Source: CAIVAT01 sp037137455 (lineage in GTDB: Bacteria > Bacteroidota > Bacteroidia > Bacteroidales > FEN-979). From it: 55,802 nt of DNA. Shown in pieces: positions 36,160 through 44,638 of this stretch (its first letter is position 1; every line of letters starts with the position of its first letter). The stretch lies in contig JBAXKG010000012.1 in NCBI GenBank assembly GCA_037137455.1, positions 1 to 55,802 on the forward strand, written 5' to 3'. A program made the position numbers and the translations under genes. Below the pieces are notes generated by a model. The model saw nothing but the letters and a program-made list of their open reading frames with translations, was not told the DNA's origin and did not search any database.

Positions 36160-37722
36160 TCATTTATGAAATCTTTTTGTTGCGAACTGAATTATTTCAG
36201 GTAGCCCTTTCAGGGCCCATTCAAATCCTCCGTTGCCTTCCCTTACCCTGTACTCATGCTGAATATCCCGATCACGAAATTGCATATGCGCATTTCCGTT
36301 GCCTTCGACGAACAATCCCTTATCAGGAGCATCGATAAAGACATTGGTCTTTTTCATCGATTCCTGGTTCAGGGCCGAAATCAGGGCCGAAATCTCTTCC
36401 TTTGTAATTATGGCATCGGAAAGGATACATGAGCCGAATTGTTCTGAATTTATCATTAGCGAGAAGGCGATAGGCGCCCCTTCCCGGAATCCGGCAATGG
36501 CCCGAAAACGATAACCTTTTCGAATGCGTATATGCTTCTCAACTAACGGGAACAAGAGGTTAAGACGCGATGAGTCAACTGCTGGCAGAAACACCATCAC
36601 CATCGGGCAAATATTATTATCCCTGACTTCCTGCCCGGCCAGTGATGCGATCGCGTTTTTCCAGGTTGACTGGAAATCCCCGACAAAATAAAGAACCGGA
36701 TAATTACGATTAGTACTGTCATAGCCAGGTGGTAAGAATATCGTCAGTTTTTCACCACCAATATTCAAATTGTTCATCACTACTTCGGCCATGGGAATAG
36801 TGACCGGATCAAGGGTCGTATCTCCCCGGTAAGGTTTTGATTCGAAAGCATCATTAATGAAACTGAGGGCATTGGGCAGAGCTGAACACCAATACTCAAA
36901 ATTGTGTCCGCCATTGCGCACCCGGTATTCGTGGGGAATGTTCTTTTTATGCATCATGATATGCAGCTCTTCATTACTCCGGCAAAGGGTTTGTTCTTTA
37001 TCTCCGTTATCGAGGTACAAGCGTAAGCCATTAAATGTTTCGGCCGGAACCTGGTCCAGTATATGAAAAGGACTGTTCTGACGGTAATATTCTGTAATTC
37101 GTGCTGAATCTTTCAACCCCGGTCCCCCAAACAGGCGCCCCCACTGAACGTCCCACCCTTTGGCGTCCTCTGTCATGTATTGCCCATCGGTTCGTACCGA
37201 CATACTAAGTGAAACGGAAACGCCAAATAATTCAGGATGTTTTAATGGTAGCATGAACGCCCCGAATCCTCCCATTGAGTATCCCATAATGGCTCTCTTT
37301 CCCTTTTTGGGAATGGTACGGAAAAGACTATCGATGTAGGGAACCAACTCCTTCACAAACATCTCCATGTATAAAAAGGAGCCTTTATAATCGTTCACAT
37401 AATAGTTTCTATAGCCCTGCGGCATAATAAAAATCATAGGAATGATCTCATTTTCACGCGTGGCCTGGTCGGCATACTGAGAGATACGGCCATATTCCAG
37501 CCATGATGTCTCATCATCACCCAGTCCGTGCAAAAGGTATACAACCGGATATGATTGTTTTGTTTCGTAATAACTTTCCGGGAGGCAGACCGAAAAACGT
37601 ACCTCCTGGTTAAGTATCCTGCTTGGCATCGCCAGGCTTTCCATAATCCTCAGCTTACCAGCCGCAAACGCATTGGTTATCGTGAATAGTAAACTTAAAA
37701 ACAGTAAAACGGTTCTGATCAT
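36160..37722 (-). CDS. Two-domain secreted esterase, second domain degenerate
   Basis: 520 residues with a signal peptide (about 1-20). Domain 1 (25-295) is an esterase D/CE1-like hydrolase with LLHGLGDD, nucleophile S149 (GYSMGG), acid D238/D241 and H273 (GGHNFEYW). Domain 2 (305-520) keeps the fold, but the nucleophile position reads GFREG (Arg413), the His position is Gly498 and the HG oxyanion pair is lost. It should be inactive, perhaps a binding or structural module. The start overlaps the stop of the preceding esterase gene by 4 bases. Periplasmic or surface. Confidence 0.82.
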   Translation of the reverse strand: MIRTVLLFLSLLFTITNAFAAGKLRIMESLAMPSRILNQEVRFSVCLPESYYETKQSYPVVYLLHGLGDDETSWLEYGRISQYADQATRENEIIPMIFIMPQGYRNYYVNDYKGSFLYMEMFVKELVPYIDSLFRTIPKKGKRAIMGYSMGGFGAFMLPLKHPELFGVSVSLSMSVRTDGQYMTEDAKGWDVQWGRLFGGPGLKDSARITEYYRQNSPFHILDQVPAETFNGLRLYLDNGDKEQTLCRSNEELHIMMHKKNIPHEYRVRNGGHNFEYWCSALPNALSFINDAFESKPYRGDTTLDPVTIPMAEVVMNNLNIGGEKLTIFLPPGYDSTNRNYPVLYFVGDFQSTWKNAIASLAGQEVRDNNICPMVMVFLPAVDSSRLNLLFPLVEKHIRIRKGYRFRAIAGFREGAPIAFSLMINSEQFGSCILSDAIITKEEISALISALNQESMKKTNVFIDAPDKGLFVEGNGNAHMQFRDRDIQHEYRVREGNGGFEWALKGLPEIIQFATKRFHK

Positions 37723-39335
37723 AGTCCCTGGCTTTTAAGATGACTTTTGATAAAAAGCGATGCGTTACTGAGTCCGTTTAGAAAGGAATCATGCGATGAA
37801 GTACCCTGTCGTACCCTGTATTCGTAAGGGATATTGTTTTTTCGCAAATTTTTATAAAATGAATTGTAACTTATATAGTTATTTCCTTTATCACAGATAT
37901 CCAGGTACCATGTAATATCTGCTCCCACCGGTGATGCAGCATCAGGCAGGGTCGCATCGAATAGCAGGCAGGAGTTGAAGGTTGCCGAAAAATCAGCCAT
38001 TACTTCCCAGGCAAGTTTCCCTGCTTTGTTATTGCCCAGGATGATGGTATAATTTTTATCATTGACGGTCCGGTATTTAGTCCTTATCTGATCCAGAATG
38101 TTCTGTAAAATGACAGATGTGATAGGGGTGTTCTGCAAGGGTATTTCCAACACAAGTGATTCGGGCAGCTTATAGGCGGCCATATTAGTGTTCATAAGGG
38201 CAAACAATCTCTGTGATTCAATATCCTGTGAACCCGGAGTACAGTCGTGCAACACGATTATCAAGGGGTAAACAGCCGTACCGCCAGTATAACCTGCTGG
38301 TAAAGCCACATTGAAAAAGATGTCGCTGCCAGGAAGCTGTTCGGAAACCAACCTGTCGGCCGGGATAGGAGGTCCGGGATCAACAGGATCAGGATTAGCC
38401 GGATATGGAATTTGACGTACCATATAACCAATATACTTTAACGCTTCAGGTAGTGCATGATGCCAGTAATCCCATGTATGGCCACCGTTTCGCACGCGGT
38501 ACTCATGTGCGATACTCAGGTCGCGCAGGGTATCGTGAAAAGCGTCGTTGGTTTCAGTAAGGGTCTCTTCATCATCGCCACAGTCGATAAAAAGGTTGAT
38601 ACCTTCAAGCGAACTATCTCCGGAGGCGCCTGGGAAATGGAACGGACTATAGGTTTTAAAATAATTGGTGAGCCGGTTTGTGCCCGTCGAGCCAATGCCA
38701 CCAAAAACAGGGCCCCACTGATAATCGAATACACCCTGAGGTTCTGCAATATATTGCTGGTCGGTGCGGAATGACATACTCAGAGCCACCCCGGTTTTAA
38801 ATATAGTGGGATTTTTAACTGGCAGGATCATGGCTCCATAGCCCCCCATCGAATATCCCATCACTGCTCTTTGCTGTGCATCTTTTATTGTGCGAAACAG
38901 TGAATCGATAACCGGAACCAGTTCGTTCACAAACATATTCATGTAAGGGAAGTTGCCGTTGTACTTGTTTACATAATAGGTATTGAACCCATCAGGCATT
39001 ATATATATCATGGGAACCGTTTCGGCTGCAAACTGATCAATATAATATTGAAGGTTTCCCCCCTTGTACCAGCCTGTTTCCGATTCCCCATAACCGTGCA
39101 ACAAATACACTACCGGGAATGAAGTTGAAGAGCTTTCGTATTCTTTTGGGAATAACACAGCATAATGAACAGTTTGCTTTAAGATCCGGCTTTGAATGGA
39201 TTGATTTTCCAGCAACCTTACAAAAGGTTTTGGATCCTCCACGGGAGATGATTTATGGGTGCACCCTGCCAATCCCGGAACAAGAGAAAGAATTCCCAGG
39301 AATATAATGAAGCCGGTGATGAGATCCCTTTTCAT
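37719..39335 (-). CDS. Two-domain esterase lipoprotein, second domain degenerate
   Basis: 538 residues. Lipobox with C25 (GLAGC). Domain 1 (35-305) has LLHGYGESETGW, S162 (GYSMGG), D251/D254 and H286 (GGHTWDYW). A Pro-rich linker (310-326) joins domain 2 (328-538), where the nucleophile motif is GNNKAG (Asn436) and the His is displaced (GTSSHDSF). Paralogous to the next gene with the same two-domain plan, so they probably arose by duplication of an already fused gene. Likely removes acyl groups from the substrate of the operon. Confidence 0.82.
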   Translation of the reverse strand: MKRDLITGFIIFLGILSLVPGLAGCTHKSSPVEDPKPFVRLLENQSIQSRILKQTVHYAVLFPKEYESSSTSFPVVYLLHGYGESETGWYKGGNLQYYIDQFAAETVPMIYIMPDGFNTYYVNKYNGNFPYMNMFVNELVPVIDSLFRTIKDAQQRAVMGYSMGGYGAMILPVKNPTIFKTGVALSMSFRTDQQYIAEPQGVFDYQWGPVFGGIGSTGTNRLTNYFKTYSPFHFPGASGDSSLEGINLFIDCGDDEETLTETNDAFHDTLRDLSIAHEYRVRNGGHTWDYWHHALPEALKYIGYMVRQIPYPANPDPVDPGPPIPADRLVSEQLPGSDIFFNVALPAGYTGGTAVYPLIIVLHDCTPGSQDIESQRLFALMNTNMAAYKLPESLVLEIPLQNTPITSVILQNILDQIRTKYRTVNDKNYTIILGNNKAGKLAWEVMADFSATFNSCLLFDATLPDAASPVGADITWYLDICDKGNNYISYNSFYKNLRKNNIPYEYRVRQGTSSHDSFLNGLSNASLFIKSHLKSQGL

Positions 39336-39340
39336 AGTGA

Positions 39341-40927
39341 TTATTCGTTGCTTTTCTCCTGATAAGGATTAAGTGGCTTTACCGGTTTATCGCCATATAC
39401 GACAAACGATTTCAGGTATATCCTGAAATCAGGATCCGGGTTAGTCCATTTTATTTCCACCTTATGGTCCCCGTTTTTCAACAAGTACTTATGATAAATG
39501 TCGTATTTCCTTAAGATATAATCGAAGGGCATACGAATCTGTTCTATTTTCGAGCCATCCAAATAGACATCCAGGGTGGCGACATAGTTGCTTTTTGTCT
39601 CACCGCACTGACTTTTTACATTTCCAAGGACTACAATGCCATTACCATTGAAATCTATTTTAATGGGTTCTTCTAAGTAATCTTTTCTGACAAGCAGCTC
39701 TTTAGTCGGGTACATTCCCTCAAACGATTGCTCCAATCGCAGTATTTGAGGTTGTTGGATCCTTATGGTTACGGAATCTTTTGCCACCTTTCCGCCGTTG
39801 CGGATTATCAAGGCAATAGCGTGCTTATAGCTGAGTGCGTATATTTGATTCAAGGTAAAATTTGAATAGGGAAATTTAACATTCTGTACCTTTTCAATGG
39901 CTGGTTTCCAGAAGGATGGAATGTTGTTGTAGCCCAGGATTACCCCAAGAATACCGCCGGCTGTTGCCGGATTGCAATCTGAATCCTGCCCGCATCGAGT
40001 GGCAATGTCCATGGTTTTAAAGAAATCTTTTTCTCCGTATAAAAGGCCGATCACCACGTAAGCTGCATTCACATTTGCATCGATGTTGAATGCGTTAAAA
40101 ACTCCCTCGGGACATCCAATTTCAGAAGTGTGTTTCTTTTCGACTTCGAACCAGCACTTTTTCCAGTCGTCAGGAAATTGTCTATGCCATTGGATAACAT
40201 CGCTGATCACCTGATGGAACTTGCTTTTTTCAGGAATAGGTTTCAAACCCTGTGCAACAATAAAATCAAGGTCATCAGAAATGAAAGCTGTAGCATACAT
40301 GGCTGCCATGAAAACCCCGCCATACCAACCATCGCCATAATTTGTGATATGACCGGTGCGGTCGCATATTTCAGAGGCAGTATTTATCATGCCGGGCGAC
40401 ATCATTCCCGCGAAGTCGGACTCTATTTGAAAGTCGATATCATCGGCATGAGGGTTATTCTTCCAATGTCCAGAGGCGGGAGGCATGATACCATTCAGGA
40501 TATTGTACCGTGCTGCCTGGTTGGCATGCCACAACTTGTAGTCTTCCCTGGCAAAAGCGAGGGCAAACGAATCGGCAGGGGCATCAAGTCCAACACGTTC
40601 CATCACCTCTACAAATGTAAAATCGAGGTAAACATCGTCATATAAGCCGGGATCCGATTCGAAACTCTCTTTTAAATAATCATCATACCAAATTATGGGC
40701 TGATAATCCTGGATCATAGACCCTTTGAACTTAAATTCAGTAGGACCTCCAAAGGTGCACCCAATGGTTTGACCTGCCCAGCCTCCCTTTATCTTGTCCC
40801 GTAGCATTTCAGACGAGAACACTTTACTTTCGGGAAGTGTGGCTGAATCCTGCCTGCTCCTTCCGCACGAAACGAAAAGGAATAATGTAATCGTCAGATA
40901 AAAAGGTAACACCACTTTTTTCACCAT
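39341..40927 (-). CDS. ADP-ribosylglycohydrolase-family lipoprotein (copy 1)
   Basis: 528 residues. Lipobox with C21 (LFLFVSC). The all-helical DraG/ARH-type domain covers about 38-370, beginning DKIKGGWAGQTIG. The metal-binding motifs are altered: LYDDVYLDFTF (D97, D98, D102) in place of the usual DDT, and GQDSDCNPATAGG (D315, D317, C318) in place of DxDT/N. A C-terminal beta-sandwich (about 400-520) with DGSKIEQIRMP and KNGDHKVEIKW may bind carbohydrate. Paralogue of the upstream gene, 4-base gap. Membrane-anchored outside the cytoplasm, unlike classical protein de-ADP-ribosylation. Confidence 0.82.
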   Translation of the reverse strand: MVKKVVLPFYLTITLFLFVSCGRSRQDSATLPESKVFSSEMLRDKIKGGWAGQTIGCTFGGPTEFKFKGSMIQDYQPIIWYDDYLKESFESDPGLYDDVYLDFTFVEVMERVGLDAPADSFALAFAREDYKLWHANQAARYNILNGIMPPASGHWKNNPHADDIDFQIESDFAGMMSPGMINTASEICDRTGHITNYGDGWYGGVFMAAMYATAFISDDLDFIVAQGLKPIPEKSKFHQVISDVIQWHRQFPDDWKKCWFEVEKKHTSEIGCPEGVFNAFNIDANVNAAYVVIGLLYGEKDFFKTMDIATRCGQDSDCNPATAGGILGVILGYNNIPSFWKPAIEKVQNVKFPYSNFTLNQIYALSYKHAIALIIRNGGKVAKDSVTIRIQQPQILRLEQSFEGMYPTKELLVRKDYLEEPIKIDFNGNGIVVLGNVKSQCGETKSNYVATLDVYLDGSKIEQIRMPFDYILRKYDIYHKYLLKNGDHKVEIKWTNPDPDFRIYLKSFVVYGDKPVKPLNPYQEKSNE

Positions 40928-40931
40928 CGGT

Positions 40932-42575
40932 TTATTTTGGTAAATTACTTTCGGGTTTATTTCCTGAATAAACGATCAGATCGTTGATGCGAATTTCATA
41001 TGCCGGATTCTGATTTAGCCATTTGATCCGCACTGAATATTTACCTTCAGGCAAACCGTACTTCCAAGCCGGTTCAAGTCGGCGCGCCGTATTCTTCATC
41101 GGAAGCAGCACCTTCTCATCCAGCTTATTATTGATATATATTTCGAGTTCTGCTACGTAAGGATCATCCAGTTCTGCCAGTCCAAAAACCTCAGTCCCCA
41201 GTCTTTTGGCGATACGGTTCAAATAATCGGGATCTATTTTTGACCGTTTAATCAAATTTCCATAAAGAATATATCCATTGCCCGTAAAGTCGAACGAAAA
41301 ATCATCGGTAAACGAAACATCGATTTTATCACGAGATACCGGGAAACAGTTTTCAAAATTTTGTTCAAAAGCCACAGCGACAGGTTGTTTAACCGGAATT
41401 ACTATGTCATCACCAGCAATGGATACCCCTTCCTGCTGCAGGATGCCCATGGCATGTTTGAAGCTTAATTCATATGCCTTGTTTAACGACATGGAGGTGC
41501 CTTCGAAGGTCAACGGTTCGATTTCCTGAAGTGGCTTTAACCAGAATCCGGGAATTTTGGAATAACCATGCATAACTCCCAAAACACCACCGACTGTGGC
41601 AGGGTTGCAATCGGCGTCCTGCCCGCAACGGGCAGCAATATCGAGTGATCGTGTGAAATCGCCCTTTCCGTAAAGAAGTCCGATAGCCGTGTAAGCTGAA
41701 TTGATCTTGGCATCGATATTGAATGACAGGAAGACACCCTTAGGACAGCCTACATCGTTGTTCCATTTTTTCTGAAGTTCAAACCAGGTGGCTTTCCAGT
41801 CGTTGGGATATTGTTTATGCCATCTGATGACATCGGCAATACATGCATGAAATCCGGTTCCTTCCGGAATTGTCTTCAGTGATTGTTCAACTACATATTC
41901 CACATCATTCGAAATAAATGCGAGGGAGTACAAAGCGGAAACAAAAACACCGCCATACCAACCATCGCCGCTGTTCATGATGTGACCAACACGGTCGGCA
42001 ATTTCTGTGGCCTTATTGACCAATCCGGGCGCCATCAAACCAATGAAATCGGCCTCAATCTGAAAATCGAGGTCATCGGCATGTGGATTGTTTTTCCAGT
42101 TTCCCGTTTGTGGAGGCCTTATGCCTCTCAGAATATTATACCGTGAAGCCTGATTCGCGTGAGCCAGATGATATGCCGTATTTGCCCAATATCGTGCAAT
42201 AGTATCGGAAGAGACATTCAATCCATTATTTTCGAAAATAGCAACAAAATTCAGGTCGGTATAAATATCATCAAACAATCCCGGTTTTTTGTCCCACCAG
42301 TATTTTACATACCCCTCTTTCCATGGAATATTCTGATACTCGTTAATGAGGGAACCCTGGTATTTGAATTCGACAGGGGCGCCATAAACGACTCCAATGG
42401 TCTGGCCGGCCCACCCTCCCTTGATTTTATCCTGCAACTGCTCTTTCGTAAGGGAACATTCAGTAGGAGTTGATTTTTTATCCTGCTTTTTCTGTTTGCA
42501 TCCGGAAAAACAAATAACCAGAATAATCGCCATTACAGCGATTCCCAGAGAACAGTTAAAACAAGTAGGTTTCAT
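40932..42575 (-). CDS. ADP-ribosylglycohydrolase-family lipoprotein (copy 2)
   Basis: 547 residues. Lipobox with C26 (ICFSGC). DraG/ARH-type helical domain, DKIKGGWAGQTIG to GGVLGVMHGY, with motifs LFDDIYTDLNF (D102, D103, D107) and GQDADCNPATVGG (D320, D322, C323). The active-site face includes NNPHADDLDFQIEADFIG and SGDGWYGGVF shared with copy 1. A C-terminal beta domain follows (LEIYINNKLDEKVLLPM, SVRIKWLNQNP). Copies 1 and 2 look like tandem duplicates. Catalysis on N- or O-linked ribosides is inferred from family. Confidence 0.82.
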   Translation of the reverse strand: MKPTCFNCSLGIAVMAIILVICFSGCKQKKQDKKSTPTECSLTKEQLQDKIKGGWAGQTIGVVYGAPVEFKYQGSLINEYQNIPWKEGYVKYWWDKKPGLFDDIYTDLNFVAIFENNGLNVSSDTIARYWANTAYHLAHANQASRYNILRGIRPPQTGNWKNNPHADDLDFQIEADFIGLMAPGLVNKATEIADRVGHIMNSGDGWYGGVFVSALYSLAFISNDVEYVVEQSLKTIPEGTGFHACIADVIRWHKQYPNDWKATWFELQKKWNNDVGCPKGVFLSFNIDAKINSAYTAIGLLYGKGDFTRSLDIAARCGQDADCNPATVGGVLGVMHGYSKIPGFWLKPLQEIEPLTFEGTSMSLNKAYELSFKHAMGILQQEGVSIAGDDIVIPVKQPVAVAFEQNFENCFPVSRDKIDVSFTDDFSFDFTGNGYILYGNLIKRSKIDPDYLNRIAKRLGTEVFGLAELDDPYVAELEIYINNKLDEKVLLPMKNTARRLEPAWKYGLPEGKYSVRIKWLNQNPAYEIRINDLIVYSGNKPESNLPK

Positions 42576-42586
42576 TTCAATTTTAT

Positions 42587-44596
42587 TTATGGGTAAACAC
42601 TGAGCTCAGTAATTGATGTAAAGCCCGAGACATTTTTGGTGTATTTGTTCCAGTGGTCCTGGATTTTTGCATCGCCGATCACCCGTATAGCTTTAGTTTC
42701 TATTTCCGGAAAACTAAGTATATATTCAACAAAATGGGGTTGGTAATACACCAGATCGTTGGCCGGCAGAGGAGGATCGATAGTGGCGATTACCGGTTTC
42801 CACTGACCGGCTGTATCGAGATACTGGACGTTAAGAGAGGTGAACCAGCCTCCGAATTCTTCGAGACACCCGGTATTCAAAGCAAGCATACTTATTTTTT
42901 GCGGTTTTTTCCATCCATAACCATAGTAATCGACTTTCGGGATCCTGGCTTTTGCAGCCAGACTGTAAAAAACCGAACCCGGACCATTCAAAATGCCATC
43001 ATTTAAAATATTGACCTCTTTCGCATACATAGATTTGCCGAATGTATACCAGCATGAATCCAGCACTTTCTCATTGAGCTGACGAACATTGGCAAGTATT
43101 GTATCGGCTGAAGGGGCCAGGTTTGTTTGGCGGACCAGCAGACGAAAAGTTCGGGTAATTTTTTGGACACCGTTATCAAGTTGAAGGCCGATATTAAAAT
43201 ATCCTGCTGATTGCGGGGTTCCTGACAATCGGCCATTCTTAAAAACCAGTCCGGCAGGAAGCAATCCGGAAACTATATTCCAATTGTATATTTTATTTGC
43301 TGAAGTATAAAAAGCATAATCAACCGGTTTATTAATTTCCATTAGTGGTAATGGCCCGATGCAAAATTCGAGAGGCGGATTAAATATCGCATCTTCATTG
43401 ATCATAAGTATTTGTTTACCTGGTTTTCCCGAAAGCGAGCCTCCCTTTAACAAAGCAAGGTCCAAGGCGGTTTTTAATGTTTTGTCGATGATATCGGATA
43501 TTTTCGCATCCTGCAAATCATAACGGGTGATGTTGATATAAGCATTATTAAAAGGCGCTACCCATCCTTCAACCGGGAGATAAAGATTTTTGGGCAATCC
43601 TTTCATCCCATTGATTATGCCCATTAACCCGGCAAGGGTAGCAGCCTGGTTATCTGCATCAAACCCCATCGCACAAGCCAGGTCGAGGGTACGCTGAAAA
43701 TCTCCGTTGCCATAAAGAAGTGCAAGAATGCCACATGCTCCGTTCAGATTGGCATTCCAGATAGTCCTGGTCAAATCCGGCTCATCGATATAATATTTCT
43801 TCGCCATCTCGTTTCGTGCAGCTTTCCAATCGTCAGGATATTTTGAATGAAGGGCAATCATATCTTTCACAGTTGTTGCATACCGGCTTCCTTCAGGCAA
43901 AGCATCTAATCCGATAGCTATAAGTTTACGGACATCCTTTTCAAAAAAGGCAGCCGAATACATGGCGCCATAATGAATAGTAGGTTCGACCCCCCAACTA
44001 TCGCTGGTAATTCGCGCTGCCCAGTCTGATTTTAAGGCGGCATAGCCGACCATTCCCGGAGAAGTTACTGCCCACACCTCATTTATCAGCTGGGGGTCGA
44101 TTTGGTACCAGTGGGGATTCAGCTCTTTGTTTCCGGTATATGGCGGAGTATATCCGAAATGCATCAGCCCAAGAGCTGCCCGGTTTGCAAGCCATACCCG
44201 GTCGCGAATGTGATACATCCACGCTTCGCGGATCTGTGCATATGAAGGTTCCGGCCCGTATTTTTGCATCTGAAGCAAATACATATACTCAACATCCGTG
44301 TCATCATCGGAAAATGCACCATTGTATTTTTTCAGTTTATCGATATTTTTAGAGTATCCATATGGCCATTTTTCTAGTCCGGGCTCGTTGATGTATTTGT
44401 TTTCATGGGGAAGCCCATAAATATTCCCGATCATCTGGCCGACCCAGGCAGCCTCAATTTTATCTCTCAGTTCAGCCACCGCGATTTTACGTGTCTTTTT
44501 CCCATAAACGTTGCTTATCGGGAGTAACCCTGATAATACTGCAAGAATCAAAAGAATACGAAGATGATCTTTAAATCTTAAATCAAAAATCCTCAT
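42587..44596 (-). CDS. ADP-ribosylglycohydrolase-family protein with Ig-like and discoidin-like domains (copy 3)
   Basis: 669 residues from ATG 44596, with a signal-anchor-like segment (about 14-33). The ARH domain (about 38-365) has classical-looking motifs FSDDDTDVEYM (97-101) and GFDADNQAATLAG (D313, D315, N316), so it is the most canonical of the three. It continues with a putative Ig domain (YNWNIVSGLLPAGLVFKNG ... LSGTPQSAG, He_PIG type) and an F5/8 type C (discoidin)-like C terminus (LEEFGGWFTSLNVQY). The accessory domains suggest binding to a glycan or surface. An in-frame GTG at 44617 lies within a heptamer repeat and is not favoured. Confidence 0.82.
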   Translation of the reverse strand: MRIFDLRFKDHLRILLILAVLSGLLPISNVYGKKTRKIAVAELRDKIEAAWVGQMIGNIYGLPHENKYINEPGLEKWPYGYSKNIDKLKKYNGAFSDDDTDVEYMYLLQMQKYGPEPSYAQIREAWMYHIRDRVWLANRAALGLMHFGYTPPYTGNKELNPHWYQIDPQLINEVWAVTSPGMVGYAALKSDWAARITSDSWGVEPTIHYGAMYSAAFFEKDVRKLIAIGLDALPEGSRYATTVKDMIALHSKYPDDWKAARNEMAKKYYIDEPDLTRTIWNANLNGACGILALLYGNGDFQRTLDLACAMGFDADNQAATLAGLMGIINGMKGLPKNLYLPVEGWVAPFNNAYINITRYDLQDAKISDIIDKTLKTALDLALLKGGSLSGKPGKQILMINEDAIFNPPLEFCIGPLPLMEINKPVDYAFYTSANKIYNWNIVSGLLPAGLVFKNGRLSGTPQSAGYFNIGLQLDNGVQKITRTFRLLVRQTNLAPSADTILANVRQLNEKVLDSCWYTFGKSMYAKEVNILNDGILNGPGSVFYSLAAKARIPKVDYYGYGWKKPQKISMLALNTGCLEEFGGWFTSLNVQYLDTAGQWKPVIATIDPPLPANDLVYYQPHFVEYILSFPEIETKAIRVIGDAKIQDHWNKYTKNVSGFTSITELSVYP

Positions 44597-44603
44597 TTGA
44601 TAA

Positions 44604-44638
44604 TTGTCACTTGTCACTTGTCATTCGTCATTTGTCAC
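44604..44638. repeat. Five-copy heptamer tandem repeat
   Basis: TTGTCAC, TTGTCAC, TTGTCAT, TCGTCAT, TTGTCAC in direct succession. It fills the gap between the susD stop and the downstream enzyme start; the susD TGA stop lies in the last unit. Confidence 0.8.

Noticed and set aside
44604..44638. Heptamer array considered as CRISPR
   Set aside because: Units are 7 bases with no spacers, and no cas genes are in the window.
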